From positions 1,426,001 through 1,490,000 of the forward strand of contig NZ_JAQLOI010000001.1 in the NCBI RefSeq assembly GCF_028204155.1: 64,000 nucleotides of DNA. Reading direction: 5' to 3'. Both the position numbers and the translations under genes were made by a program. Positions 36,474 to 46,107 of the stretch are shown in pieces. The number at the start of each line of letters is the position of its first letter. Positions within the stretch are counted from its first letter, which is position 1. The notes beneath the pieces are model-generated. The model did no database searches. It worked only from the letters and a program-made list of their open reading frames with translations, and was not told the origin of the DNA. Source of the stretch: Vibrio algarum. Lineage in GTDB: Bacteria > Pseudomonadota > Gammaproteobacteria > Enterobacterales > Vibrionaceae.

Positions 36474-36682
36474 ATTTTCCCTCTACTTAGGCGCTGTAAA
36501 TTCAGGGTGTTATAAATTCAATATGGGTAATAATTGGCAAGTTAGTTGTGAATACCATCATGAAATGCATATTTTGATACTACTAATTGTTCAGGCTTGG
36601 GGATGCCTCACAATGTAGTACATGGTTAACGCAATTTGTTGCTTTTTATGAGAAGTAGAACCGCCACTGACTGATGGTGGGG
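36474..36682. other. Short intergenic region
   Basis: About 210 bp between two minus-strand genes. It probably holds the promoter of the dehydrogenase-like gene. No feature is called. Confidence 0.3.
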
Positions 36683-37198
36683 TTATGCAACTTGTCTTAT
36701 CTGGCTTTCTATTTGATTAATAACAAGTTTTTTATAAAGGTGGTCGCTGATCGTCGGCTCAGGAGCTCTTTTAAGGGTTCTTTTGCTGTGGAACGATAGG
36801 TTACGAAATACGTCTTCACCTAGATTATGCGTGTGCTCGGTCATGTAGGCTAATGAATCTGGATTTAATCCATTCTGAAGCCGAGCACTCTGGATGCCAC
36901 CTTGGTGAAACTGTTCTGAGATGCGTGCACCTTTGCTGTAGCTGTGCTCATTAGAGCGTAGTTCGACTGGTTTGGGTACTTGTAATTCTTCGCGTAACTT
37001 TGATTCTGTTTTGGATTCTAGGTTGAGATGTTGGATAGATACCGTTTCGCGTACATCTTCTGAGAACATTGCAATCAACAGAGAAAAATCAGCTCGGCGA
37101 TGCTGCTCTACAGCTGCACAGATGTGATCACCCAATTGCAGTTCATTAATAACTGCTGGAGTGACCTGTTCTGATATATCTGTTTTTGGAAGTTGCAT
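36683..37198 (-). CDS. Hypothetical protein near znuB
   Basis: The 171-residue protein is hydrophilic, without membrane segments; residues 1-50 are the most structured-looking (LQLGDHICAAVEQHRRADFSLLIAMFSEDV). I do not recognise a family. It lies 96 bp downstream of znuB on the same strand, though it has a good GAGC-AAGT upstream region of its own. It is likely a lineage-specific gene. Confidence 0.6.
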   Translation of the reverse strand: MQLPKTDISEQVTPAVINELQLGDHICAAVEQHRRADFSLLIAMFSEDVRETVSIQHLNLESKTESKLREELQVPKPVELRSNEHSYSKGARISEQFHQGGIQSARLQNGLNPDSLAYMTEHTHNLGEDVFRNLSFHSKRTLKRAPEPTISDHLYKKLVINQIESQIRQVA

Positions 37199-37294
37199 AC
37201 TTGCTCCTAGCTCGATGCCTATGTATCGGCACTCGAGCGAGAAGCTTTAATCTTAAACCAACTGATTTTTAGTTATTTTTAAGAAATGTTTCAC

Positions 37295-38080
37295 TTATTC
37301 AACGGTTTTTTTTAATTGGGAAAGCATAAATAATGCGGCAGCAGAAACAACCACGGAAGGGCCTGCTGGCGTATCATACTGCCATGAGAGAGTAATACCG
37401 AGCAGTACAGATATACAGCCGATTAATGATGACAATAGGACCATTCTTTCTGGCGTGTTAGAAAATTTTCTCGCGGTAGCTGAAGGTATAATAAGCAGTG
37501 ACGTAATAATCAATGCTCCAACAAACTTCATACCAACCGCGATAACGGTTCCGACCAGAAGCATTAATATAAGCCGCATCAGATCGATATTCGTTCCCTC
37601 TACTGCGGCTAGTTCTTCGCTAACGGTGGAAGAGAGCAGCGGCTGCCAAAAACAGTAAAGAATAAACGAAATAACAATAACTCCAAGGTAAATGAAATAA
37701 ATATCAGATGGCGAGACAGATAATAAATCACCAAAAAGATAACTCATTAAGTCTATTCTAACGTCGTCGAGAAAACTAACAGCGACAAGCCCGAGAGACA
37801 GCGCACTATGGGCTAAGATCCCAAGTAAGGTGTCTGTCCCTACTAACTGTCTTTTTTGTAATATGACTAATAAGACCGCTATGGCTAAACAGCAAACAAC
37901 AAGCGCTAAGTAGATGTTAATATCTAAAAGCACACCTAAAGCTAATCCTAGCAGTGACGCGTGGGCTAATGTATCACCAAAATAAGCCATACGGCGCCAA
38001 ACAACAAATGAACCCAATGGCCCTGCAATGATAGCGATACCTAGTCCGGCAAAAATAGCAGGCAGTAAAAATTCAATCAT
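37295..38080 (-). CDS. znuB: Zinc ABC transporter permease ZnuB
   Basis: The permease has about seven membrane helices and the ABC-3 family pattern (GPLGSFVVWRRMAYFGDTLAHASLLGLALG, KFVGALIITSLLIIP). The start is ATG at 38080 (MIEFLLPAIF), giving 261 residues; the frame reaches 38212 but overlaps znuC. It overlaps znuC by 8 bp and pairs with ZnuC and ZnuA for zinc uptake. Confidence 0.92.
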   Translation of the reverse strand: MIEFLLPAIFAGLGIAIIAGPLGSFVVWRRMAYFGDTLAHASLLGLALGVLLDINIYLALVVCCLAIAVLLVILQKRQLVGTDTLLGILAHSALSLGLVAVSFLDDVRIDLMSYLFGDLLSVSPSDIYFIYLGVIVISFILYCFWQPLLSSTVSEELAAVEGTNIDLMRLILMLLVGTVIAVGMKFVGALIITSLLIIPSATARKFSNTPERMVLLSSLIGCISVLLGITLSWQYDTPAGPSVVVSAAALFMLSQLKKTVE

Positions 38081-38852
38081 GATGAGTAGCCCCGTGGTTA
38101 TGAGAGCAACAATCGTCTTTTTCTTTTGGATAGCCAGACAAGTCGTGTTGTCCATTGTGCGAATGATGGTAGAAAGCGAGTGGGCCATCATTCGGTCGAC
38201 CAAATAACTCAACGTAGGATGGGTGATTACTTATCGCTTCAGGTTCTCCTGAACAACAAACATGATGATTTATGCAAATGACTTTATCTGTCTTGGCCAT
38301 CACTAAATGCAAATCATGGGATATCATTAATACAGCGCATTGAAAGCGATGACGAATAATTTCAATTAGATTGTATAGTTCAATTTGACCTTGAACATCG
38401 ACTCCTTGAGCAGGCTCATCTAAAACCAATAATTCGGGTCTTCGTAACAGGGCTCTTGCCAGAAGAACTCGTTGGTTTTCGCCCCCGGACAATCGGTGCA
38501 TGTCATTTCGAGCGAGATGTTCCGCCCCAACAAGCCTTAGTGCTTCGGTTCTTTCTTGTTTGCTGTATCGTCCGGCTAATTTAAGAAATCGATCAACGTG
38601 CAGAGGCAAGGTATCATTTAGTTTCAGTTTTTGTGGGACGTAGCCAATAGTTAACTTCGCTTTCTTTTCAATTTGACCTTTGTAAGGCTTTACTAACCCA
38701 AGAAGTGCTTTAATTAGAGTAGACTTTCCCGCGCCATTAGGCCCAATAATCGTGGTTATTTCGTTAGTTTTTATGTCTAAACTAATTTTATCTAATACAT
38801 CACGGTCATCGAACCGGACACTAATATTTTTCATTCTGACAAGCGAGGTCAT
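38073..38852 (-). CDS. znuC: Zinc ABC transporter ATPase ZnuC
   Basis: The ATPase has Walker A (GPNGAGKST), the signature (LSGGENQRV), Walker B (LLVLDEPAQGVD) and a switch His (MISHDLH). The C terminus is histidine-rich (CCSHNHGATHHD), a feature of ZnuC from this group. It precedes znuB and is divergent from znuA over the Zur box. Confidence 0.93.
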   Translation of the reverse strand: MTSLVRMKNISVRFDDRDVLDKISLDIKTNEITTIIGPNGAGKSTLIKALLGLVKPYKGQIEKKAKLTIGYVPQKLKLNDTLPLHVDRFLKLAGRYSKQERTEALRLVGAEHLARNDMHRLSGGENQRVLLARALLRRPELLVLDEPAQGVDVQGQIELYNLIEIIRHRFQCAVLMISHDLHLVMAKTDKVICINHHVCCSGEPEAISNHPSYVELFGRPNDGPLAFYHHSHNGQHDLSGYPKEKDDCCSHNHGATHHD

Positions 38853-38878
38853 GAATAAATCTCATTTACAATTCGACT

Positions 38879-38893
38879 TGTTATAATATAACA
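38879..38893. promoter_or_regulatory. Zur box
   Basis: TGTTATAATATAACA is a perfect palindrome matching the core of the gammaproteobacterial Zur operator, in the znuC/znuA divergent region. Zinc-loaded Zur would repress both genes. Confidence 0.85.
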
Positions 38894-38931
38894 TTCGCTC
38901 GATTAATTAAACTAGATTACGTGATGTAAAA

Positions 38932-39819
38932 ATGAAAAATTTGATAAAGACAGCTCTATTTTTGATGGTAGTGGTAGCTCCATTAAGTCAAGCAACCACA
39001 ATAGTGACGAGTATTAAACCGTTCCAATTGATAGCACTAGAGATAACCCAAGGTGTTACAGAGCCTGAATCGTTATTGAGTTCGACGGCTTCACCTCACG
39101 ACTATGCGATGAAGCCTTCCGACTTGAAGACATTAAAACGTGCCGATTTGGTTATCTGGTTTGGACCAGAGTTAGAGCCATTTTTGGAGAAAGTATTAGC
39201 GGATGGCAATAACTCGCTTCAACTATCTAAAAGTGACGTTGCTTTTATTGAATACGAAGAAGATGGGCACGATGACCATCATGGACATGATCATGGCAGT
39301 GTAGACCCACATATTTGGCTAGGGCCTGATTTAGCAGAACAAATTGCGACGGAAATTGCGAACAAACTATCTGAAATTGATCAAATAAATGCAGCTCGTT
39401 ATAACGATAATTTGGCGGTGTTTATTTCTAATCTAGAGAAAAGTGTCAATGAAATAAAAGCCGAGCTAGCGCCTTATTCCAATAGTGGTTACTACGTTTT
39501 CCATGATGCGTATGGTTATTTTGAAACGTATTTTCACCTCAATAAACTCGGTCATTTTACTTTGTCTCCGGATAGAAAGCCGGGGGCGAAAACCTTAATT
39601 CAAATACGCAGCGCCTTAAAAGCAGGCTCAGCACATTGTGTCTTTTCAGAGCCTCAATTTAAACCTACTACGGTAGAATCAGTAACACGGGGTAGCGACG
39701 TGTTTGTTGGCGTCCTAGACCCTTTGGCAACCGACATTGAAGCTAGCTCGGGCGCTTATTTTCGCTTTATGACAGGGCTTGCAAGCAGCTATAAAGAGTG
39801 TTTGTCATATAATAAATAA
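38932..39819 (+). CDS. znuA: Zinc-binding periplasmic protein ZnuA
   Basis: A signal peptide (MKNLIKTALFLMVVVAPLSQA) precedes a cluster 9 binding protein with zinc ligands at HDYAM (His), SVDPHIW (His), and FHDAYGYFE (His), and a histidine-rich loop (EEDGHDDHHGHDHG). It is the substrate-binding component for ZnuBC. It is divergent from znuCB. Confidence 0.93.
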   Translation: MKNLIKTALFLMVVVAPLSQATTIVTSIKPFQLIALEITQGVTEPESLLSSTASPHDYAMKPSDLKTLKRADLVIWFGPELEPFLEKVLADGNNSLQLSKSDVAFIEYEEDGHDDHHGHDHGSVDPHIWLGPDLAEQIATEIANKLSEIDQINAARYNDNLAVFISNLEKSVNEIKAELAPYSNSGYYVFHDAYGYFETYFHLNKLGHFTLSPDRKPGAKTLIQIRSALKAGSAHCVFSEPQFKPTTVESVTRGSDVFVGVLDPLATDIEASSGAYFRFMTGLASSYKECLSYNK

Positions 39820-39872
39820 CTAAGTCTGCTTAATTAACAACCGATGTATTGCATGAATTCAATTGATTATCT

Positions 39873-39966
39873 AAATGATAATGGTTTTTAATACGGAAAT
39901 TGATATAGAACAATTAACAAAAGTATTTAACTTGCTACTATACCGGAATAGAAATTATTATCATTT
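39873..39966. promoter_or_regulatory. Candidate Fur sites upstream of feoA
   Basis: AAATGATAATGG (39873-39884) and GAAATTATTATCATTT (39951-39966) contain the TGATAAT/ATTATCA half-sites of Fur boxes, just upstream of feoA. Their position fits iron repression of feoABC. Confidence 0.55.
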
Positions 39967-39988
39967 GAAGCATGCATAAGGGCTGTCC

Positions 39989-40216
39989 ATGAAACTATCA
40001 GAATTGAAAGATGGTGAAAGCGCAAATATCAAGTCGTTTTCGAACCTGACTATGGAACTTAGAAAGAAACTGATGGTTATGGGTGTATTGCCGAACACTG
40101 AAGTAAAGGTGATTCGTCGTGCGCCAATGGGAGACCCAATTCAGGTTCGCGTTAGAGGCATGTCTCTAGCAGTACGTAAAAATATTGCTTCAGAAATCGA
40201 TGTAGAGGTTAACTAA
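39989..40216 (+). CDS. feoA: Ferrous iron transport accessory protein FeoA
   Basis: The 75-residue SH3-like protein (GLPNTEVKVIRRAPMGDPIQVRVRGMSLAVRK pattern) is required for FeoB function. GGGCTGTCC precedes the ATG. It overlaps feoB by one base. Confidence 0.93.
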   Translation: MKLSELKDGESANIKSFSNLTMELRKKLMVMGVLPNTEVKVIRRAPMGDPIQVRVRGMSLAVRKNIASEIDVEVN

Positions 40217-42498
40217 TGCAAGCTGAATATGAAATCCTTACGGTAGGCAATCCAAACAGTGGTAAAACGACGCTATTTAATGCTTTGACAGGTGCTAAAC
40301 AACAGGTTGGAAATTGGCCTGGAGTTACTGTCGAGAAGAAAACAGGCTCGTTATATCATTCAGGGAATAAACTTAGTTTAACTGACTTACCGGGTATCTA
40401 CGCCTTGGACAGTGGTAATGATGCGAATAGCATAGATGAGTCTATCGCTTCACGGGCGGTATTGACTCATCCTGCAGATCTTATCGTCAACGTTGTTGAT
40501 GCTAGTTGCTTAGAAAGAAGCTTATATACAACGCTTCAGCTAAGAGAACTTGGCCGGCCAATGATTGTTGTGCTGAATAAAATGGACGCACTCGCAAGAG
40601 AGCGGCAGGTCCTTGATGTTAAAGCGCTTGAAAAAACGCTTGGTTGCCCAGTATTGACTCTTTCTGCTACTGATCAGCAGCAAGTAAAAAAATTTAAAGA
40701 ACGACTCCACAAAATATTGCTACAGGGTGTGGCTCTTTCGGTTCATAACCTTAATTATGGCGATGTACTAGAAGAGGCGATCGCTTCTTTACAACCAATT
40801 TGGAAAGATGAAACGGTTTCTAATCGTGCTCTAGCAATACGTGCATTAGAAAATGATGCCCTAATTTTAAACAGCTTAACTGAAGAAGATAGGGCAACGG
40901 TACATCAGACTATCAATCGTGTAGATATTGATATCGACCTCGAAGTTGCAGATACAAAATATTCATTTATACACAACGAGTTAAAACATATTCGCAAATG
41001 TGAAGGGAAATTAAGCCGTAGTTTTACCGAAAAAGCGGATCTGTTTATTCTGAACAAGTGGATAGGCGTTCCGTTTTTCTTTGTTGTTATGTACTTGATG
41101 TTTATGTTTTCTATCAACATCGGTAGCGCATTTATCGACTTTTTTGATATCAGTGCTGGTGCATTATTAGTGGATGGCGGACATTACCTATTAGATGACC
41201 ACCTCCCTATCTGGTTGTCTACGTTGATTGCAGACGGTGTCGGTGGTGGTGTGCAAACTGTCGCTACGTTTATACCTGTAATCGCGGCCTTATATCTGTT
41301 TTTAGCGGTACTTGAAAGTTCTGGCTATATGGCACGAGCTGCTTTTGTATTAGATAAGGTGATGCAAAAAATAGGGTTACCAGGCAAGGCGTTTGTCCCA
41401 TTAGTTTTAGGTTTTGGTTGTAACGTACCGTCAATAATGGCAACTCGAACACTTGATCAAGAGCGTGAACGTAAACTAGCAGCATCAATGGCACCATTTA
41501 TGTCATGTGGAGCTAGACTTCCAGTGTACGCACTTTTCGCTGCAGCATTCTTCCCTGATAGCGGTCAAAATGTTGTATTTGCGCTCTATATTTTGGGCAT
41601 ACTTGCTGCAGTTGCAACTGGGTTACTATTAAAGAAAACACTCTATCCAGGTTCAAGTGACGCGTTGATCATGGAAATGCCGGATTATGAAATTCCTACC
41701 ATGCAAAATGTGTGTATTAAAACATGGCAGAAACTAAAACGATTTGTGCTCGGTGCAGGTAAGACGATTGTTGTAGTGGTTACGATATTGAGTTTTTTCA
41801 ATTCGTTGGGTACTGACGGTACATTTGGAAATGAAGACAGTGATAAATCGGTGCTTTCTAAGGCAGCCCAAGTCATCACACCCGTTTTCTCATCTATTGG
41901 AGTTAGAGAAGATAACTGGCCAGCAACAGTTGGTATTATCACTGGGATATTTGCCAAAGAGGCAGTGGTCGGTACGCTGAATAGTCTGTATTCATCATCA
42001 TCGTCTGATGAAGATGGGGCTGACTACAATTTGGCTGCAAGTATCGAAGAGGCAGTAATGACCATTCCTGAAAACTTGATGGGCATAAGCTTCAGTGATC
42101 CAATGGGTATTGAAGTGGGTGATCTTAGTGATTCTACGGCAGTCGCTGAGGAACAAGATGTTGATTCGTCTATTTTTGGTAACCTTAAATCGAATTTCGT
42201 CACTGGACATGCAGCATTTGCTTACCTGATTTTCATTTTACTTTATACGCCTTGTGTTGCCGCTATGGGTGCATACATGAAAGAGTTTGGCCGAAAATAT
42301 GCCGTATTTATTGCCAGTTGGACAATGTTACTCGCCTATACTGGTGCGGCTCTTTATCATAACGTTATGCTGTTTAACCAACAGCCAACCACAAGCATTT
42401 CTTGGATTGTAGCGGTGTTCTTTATCTGGTTTGCTACTTATTTCTTACTTAAGAAAGAAGGTCAGAAACAGATGAGCTTGTCTGAGGCTATCGCGTGA
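40216..42498 (+). CDS. feoB: Ferrous iron transporter FeoB
   Basis: The 760-residue protein imports ferrous iron across the inner membrane. The N-terminal G domain has GNPNSGKTTLFN (G1), VT for G2, LTDLPGIY (G3) and NKMD (G4). The membrane part has the Gate motifs (LVLGFGCNVPSIMATRTL, and FTGI/FAKEAVVGT). The start overlaps feoA and the stop overlaps feoC by 4 bases. Confidence 0.95.
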   Translation: MQAEYEILTVGNPNSGKTTLFNALTGAKQQVGNWPGVTVEKKTGSLYHSGNKLSLTDLPGIYALDSGNDANSIDESIASRAVLTHPADLIVNVVDASCLERSLYTTLQLRELGRPMIVVLNKMDALARERQVLDVKALEKTLGCPVLTLSATDQQQVKKFKERLHKILLQGVALSVHNLNYGDVLEEAIASLQPIWKDETVSNRALAIRALENDALILNSLTEEDRATVHQTINRVDIDIDLEVADTKYSFIHNELKHIRKCEGKLSRSFTEKADLFILNKWIGVPFFFVVMYLMFMFSINIGSAFIDFFDISAGALLVDGGHYLLDDHLPIWLSTLIADGVGGGVQTVATFIPVIAALYLFLAVLESSGYMARAAFVLDKVMQKIGLPGKAFVPLVLGFGCNVPSIMATRTLDQERERKLAASMAPFMSCGARLPVYALFAAAFFPDSGQNVVFALYILGILAAVATGLLLKKTLYPGSSDALIMEMPDYEIPTMQNVCIKTWQKLKRFVLGAGKTIVVVVTILSFFNSLGTDGTFGNEDSDKSVLSKAAQVITPVFSSIGVREDNWPATVGIITGIFAKEAVVGTLNSLYSSSSSDEDGADYNLAASIEEAVMTIPENLMGISFSDPMGIEVGDLSDSTAVAEEQDVDSSIFGNLKSNFVTGHAAFAYLIFILLYTPCVAAMGAYMKEFGRKYAVFIASWTMLLAYTGAALYHNVMLFNQQPTTSISWIVAVFFIWFATYFLLKKEGQKQMSLSEAIA

Positions 42499-42725
42499 TA
42501 CTCTCAGAGCTTAAAGCATTTATTTTTGAGCAAGGCAGTGCTACTCGAACGGAACTAGCCAAAAAATTCGCATTGAGTGAAGATGGCGTGGACGCGATGC
42601 TAGAGGTCTGGGTTAAAAAAGGTAAGTTATCAAGGTTAGTTGATCTCGATAAAAAAGAGAACGTAAGACAAATACGTTATAAAGCCGTTACCAGTAATGC
42701 AATCCAGATGACTGTTATCTCATAA
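42495..42725 (+). CDS. feoC: FeoC-like winged-helix protein
   Basis: The 76-residue winged-helix protein (ILSELKAFIFEQGSATRTELAKKFALSEDGV) follows feoB with an ATGA-type overlap. It lacks the cysteine cluster that binds an iron-sulfur centre in E. coli FeoC, as is known for Vibrio FeoC. The Vibrio FeoC is reported to help FeoB function. Confidence 0.88.
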   Translation: MILSELKAFIFEQGSATRTELAKKFALSEDGVDAMLEVWVKKGKLSRLVDLDKKENVRQIRYKAVTSNAIQMTVIS

Positions 42726-42748
42726 AAAAAGCGCTGATATAATCAGTA

Positions 42749-42782
42749 ATGCCAGTCAGTTAAGCTGACTGGCATTTTTTTC
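42749..42782 (+). terminator. feo operon terminator
   Basis: ATGCCAGTCAG / CTGACTGGCAT stem with TTAAG loop and a run of T. Confidence 0.9.
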
Positions 42783-42796
42783 TATTGATAGAGATC

Positions 42797-43225
42797 TTAA
42801 TGTTTTTGGAACATAGGGTTCTTTTTCAGCTCAATGGCTATCGTATTGACCAGTTTATTTTGTTCATTTTCATTTCTGTGCTGACCAGCAGCATTTCCCC
42901 AAATCGGCCCCGGCCACGCGATATCTGAAATAAATCGAGCTACATGATGTATATGAAGCTGTGGAACCATATTCCCCAATGCTCCGAGGTTTAGTTTGTC
43001 TGGCAAAAATAAGGCTTCTAGCATCTTGGAAATAATTTGGCTCTCAATCAAGAATTGTTGTTGTTGATCCATCGATAATTGATGCAATTCTTTAATACCA
43101 TCGACCTTTGGGACAAGGATAATCCACGGTACGCTAGCGTCTTTATTTAAAAGAACGGTACAAAGTGGGAACTCACCAAGTTTGGATGTGTCTTGTTCTA
43201 ATTGGGGATGTAATGCAAAAGCCAT
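42797..43225 (-). CDS. HIT-family nucleotide hydrolase
   Basis: The start ATG at 43225 gives 142 residues (MAFALHPQLEQD), typical of this HIT subgroup; an N-terminal extension to 43348 has no site. The HIT motif reads QLHIHHVARF, followed by WPGPIWG, which is the usual ending of this subgroup (ApaH-independent Ap4A hydrolase-like). It is convergent with feoC. Confidence 0.85.
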   Translation of the reverse strand: MAFALHPQLEQDTSKLGEFPLCTVLLNKDASVPWIILVPKVDGIKELHQLSMDQQQQFLIESQIISKMLEALFLPDKLNLGALGNMVPQLHIHHVARFISDIAWPGPIWGNAAGQHRNENEQNKLVNTIAIELKKNPMFQKH

Positions 43226-43320
43226 CGCTACGCTCTCTATTATGCAATGATGATCATTTATAACATTTAATTGGGGCTCTGGTAACACGCAAGCTCTTAT
43301 TTTGAAGTAAGATTTACAAA

Positions 43321-43345
43321 AATGCCCTGTCTTTAACAGGGCATT
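43321..43345 (-). terminator. Candidate argS terminator
   Basis: AATGCCCTGT / ACAGGGCATT with loop CTTTA; the minus strand continues with TTTTTG. It ends the argS transcript beyond the miniature-element copy. Confidence 0.75.
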
Positions 43346-43354
43346 CATTATTGT

Positions 43355-43464
43355 GTAATGCTGTTCGGTTAAGGTCTTTTAAACCTGTATTCCCGACGAA
43401 AACCGACGTCATCCCCGTGAAAATGGGGATCTAGTGCAGCCAAGATTCCCGTTTTCACGATGAC
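43355..43464. repeat. Truncated inverted copy of the miniature element at 31237-31380
   Basis: From GTAATGCTGTTCGGTTAAGG at 43355 the sequence follows the reverse complement of 31237-31380 for about 105 bp (TCCCGACGAAAACCGACGTC, then the CCCCGTGAAAATGGGG hairpin). It then diverges near 43458, before the second terminal repeat, 5 bases from the argS stop codon. Confidence 0.8.
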
Positions 43465-43468
43465 AATC

Positions 43469-45202
43469 TTACATACGTTCCAGCGTTTCTATACCAAGAA
43501 GCGACAAACCCTGTTTGATGGTTTTAGCAGTAAGGGCCGCAAGTTTAAGTCGACTCTGTTTTATTGATGTGCTTTCTGCAACCAAGATAGGACAAGCTTC
43601 ATAGAAGCTTGAGAATTGGCCTGCTAGCTCAAATAAATAGCTACACATGATGTGAGGTTGGCCTTCGCGAGCGACAGATTGAACGGCCTCTTCAAATTGA
43701 AGTAGCTTAGCAATTAACGCCTTTTCCTTTTCCTCAGTAATCGTGATATCACCTTCGATGCTATCCATCGAAATTTCGGCTTTAGCGAAGATAGATGCAA
43801 CACGAGTGTATGCATATTGCATATAAGGTGCGGTATTCCCTTCGAAGGCTAACATGTTGTCCCAGTCAAAAATATAATCGGTAGTACGATGTTTTGAAAG
43901 GTCAGCGTATTTCACTGCAGCCATTGCGACTGTTTTTGCAATGGCTTCTTTTTCTGATTCACTTAACTCTGGGTTTTTACTTTCGATTAGTTTTTGAGCT
44001 CTTACTTGCGCTTCGTCAAGTAAATCGGCAAGACGAACCGTACCGCCAGCACGAGTCTTAAATGGGCGACCATCTTTACCTAGCATCATTCCAAATGCAT
44101 GATGCTCAAGGGTCACGTTTTCTGGAACGTATCCGGCTTTCCGAACGATCGTCCAAGCTTGCATTAAGTGCTGATGTTGGCGTGAATCGATAAAGTACAG
44201 TACTCGGTCTGCTTTCAGTGTTTCATAGCGGTATTTTGCGCACGCAATATCGGTGGTTGTGTAAAGGAAACCACCGTCACGTTTCTGGATGATAACGCCC
44301 ATCGGTTCGCCATCTTTATTCTTATACTCATCTAGAAAAACAACCTGAGCGCCATCGTCTTCTACTGCTAGACCTTTTTCTTTAAGATCGGACACAATAC
44401 CAGGTAGCATATCGTTGTACATACTCTCGCCCATCACGTTGTCACGAGTTAGTGACACATTTAAGCGGTCATAGTTGCGCTGATTTTGGATCATAGTGAT
44501 GTCGACAAGTTTCTTCCACATCTCGGCACAATATTCATCGCCACTTTGAAGCTTAACGACATAGGCACGAGCACGCTTAGCAAATTCTTCGTCTTCATCG
44601 TAGAGTTTTTTTGATTCTCGGTAGAATGTTTCAAGGTCCGCAAGTTCCATTGAAACTTCGCCAGACTCTTTTTGGATACGCTCAAGGTTCGCAATAAGCA
44701 TACCGAACTGTGTACCCCAGTCTCCTATGTGATTGGCTCTAATTACGTTATGACCAAGAAACTCGAGGGTACGAACAACGGCATCCCCGATGATAGTGGA
44801 ACGTAAGTGACCAACATGCATCTCTTTTGCTACGTTAGGCGCTGAATAATCGGCAACAATATTTTTTTGTTCTTCAACAGATACGCCTAAACGCTCATCT
44901 GCTAATGCTAATTCCGCTTGGCTTGCAAGAAAAGATTCACTAAGAAAAATATTGATGAAGCCAGGCCCTGCAATTTCTGTTTTGCTTGCAATACCGTCAA
45001 GGTCGAGTACGTCCAATACTTTTTGAGCAAACTCTCTAGGATTAGTGCCTAATTTTTTTGCTACACCCATTACACCATTTGCTTGGTAATCACCGAACTG
45101 TGATTTAGCTGATTGGCGTACAGCTGCTGGGCTGCCTTCTGGTGCGCCAGCGGCTACTAGAGCCAGAGATACTTTGTCATTTATAAGTGCTTGGATATTC
45201 AC
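43469..45202 (-). CDS. argS: Arginyl-tRNA synthetase
   Basis: The class I synthetase has HVGHLRSTIIGD (HIGH motif), the ArgS-specific catalytic region (GKDGRPFKTRAGGTVRLADLL) in place of KMSKS, and the C-terminal anticodon-binding domain. The start is GTG at 45202 (MNIQALIND), with AAGGAA 8 bases upstream, giving 577 residues as in E. coli; an upstream ATG at 45217 is not needed. Confidence 0.94.
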   Translation of the reverse strand: MNIQALINDKVSLALVAAGAPEGSPAAVRQSAKSQFGDYQANGVMGVAKKLGTNPREFAQKVLDVLDLDGIASKTEIAGPGFINIFLSESFLASQAELALADERLGVSVEEQKNIVADYSAPNVAKEMHVGHLRSTIIGDAVVRTLEFLGHNVIRANHIGDWGTQFGMLIANLERIQKESGEVSMELADLETFYRESKKLYDEDEEFAKRARAYVVKLQSGDEYCAEMWKKLVDITMIQNQRNYDRLNVSLTRDNVMGESMYNDMLPGIVSDLKEKGLAVEDDGAQVVFLDEYKNKDGEPMGVIIQKRDGGFLYTTTDIACAKYRYETLKADRVLYFIDSRQHQHLMQAWTIVRKAGYVPENVTLEHHAFGMMLGKDGRPFKTRAGGTVRLADLLDEAQVRAQKLIESKNPELSESEKEAIAKTVAMAAVKYADLSKHRTTDYIFDWDNMLAFEGNTAPYMQYAYTRVASIFAKAEISMDSIEGDITITEEKEKALIAKLLQFEEAVQSVAREGQPHIMCSYLFELAGQFSSFYEACPILVAESTSIKQSRLKLAALTAKTIKQGLSLLGIETLERM

Positions 45203-45419
45203 ACGAGTTTCCTTCAATTCTTAGAATTGTACTGCTATGCGTTTTCGAGTATTTACATCAGCTCGAATTAGAGCGCATATGGCATATTTGTTTATAAAAA
45301 TGGGGGTAATAATAGCAAGTTAACCCTTTGGCTAACAGCCAAAGAAAAACAAATTTGCATACTTTTTTCCGTAGTTATTGATAATATCGGTTACAAATAG
45401 ACATTCCGAGTATAGATAG

Positions 45420-46013
45420 ATGACTAACCCTTTGTTTGAATGCGAATTAACACCCGAACAAATGCTTGATAATTTACCAGCGTTTTTTGAAAAACTGAAT
45501 TCTTTGGCACGAGACATAGGCCTTGAACTGACAGAGTATCAAGCCGATCACATTGCTATGCGAATTAACGATAACCAATTGACTGACCAAGCTCACCAGG
45601 CATGGCTCAAATTTGGCACCGTGATTTCTTCTGCTTACATCAATGGTCGACCGATAATTGTTTTAGAGTTTACAAAGCCGATTTCAATTCAAAATTGGGC
45701 AATCGAATGCTTAGAACTCCCTTATCCAGCAAAAGGTAAGCAGTATCCGAATCAGGGTTGGGAACATGTAGAGTTTGTCATACCTTCTGACGCAAAGACG
45801 GCAAAAGAATACTTAAAAGAGCTCAAGTCACGTATGCCAAGGTTACTCGATGCATGGGATCGAATGGAATCGATGGGAATAAATATCAAGCTTTCGAGTC
45901 CGAAAGGAGAGGGGGAGCGTTTAGCAAATCCCACGGTCGCATTTAAAAGAGATGGAGTCTGTATTAAGTTGCACCCGCACGCACTAAAACAAGTTGTTCT
46001 ATCTGAGCAATAA
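45420..46013 (+). CDS. YecM-family protein
   Basis: A 197-residue VOC-superfamily protein of the YecM type (ARDIGLELTEYQADHIAMRIND, GWEHVEFVIPSD, ERLANPTVAFKRDGVCIKLHPH), of unknown function but with conserved His/Glu residues that could bind a metal. It is divergent from argS. Confidence 0.88.
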   Translation: MTNPLFECELTPEQMLDNLPAFFEKLNSLARDIGLELTEYQADHIAMRINDNQLTDQAHQAWLKFGTVISSAYINGRPIIVLEFTKPISIQNWAIECLELPYPAKGKQYPNQGWEHVEFVIPSDAKTAKEYLKELKSRMPRLLDAWDRMESMGINIKLSSPKGEGERLANPTVAFKRDGVCIKLHPHALKQVVLSEQ

Positions 46014-46054
46014 CCTTCACATGAAATAACGGTTGGGTTTAATGAATATATGAA

Positions 46055-46093
46055 AACAGACTCTAGAAATTAAGGGTGTTTCTAGAGTCTGTT
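46055..46093. terminator. Candidate bidirectional terminator
   Basis: AACAGACTCTAGAAA (46055-46069) pairs with TTTCTAGAGTCTGTT (46079-46093) between convergent yecM-like and gloA genes. Confidence 0.7.
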
Positions 46094-46107
46094 GTGTGAA
46101 GTAGGAA

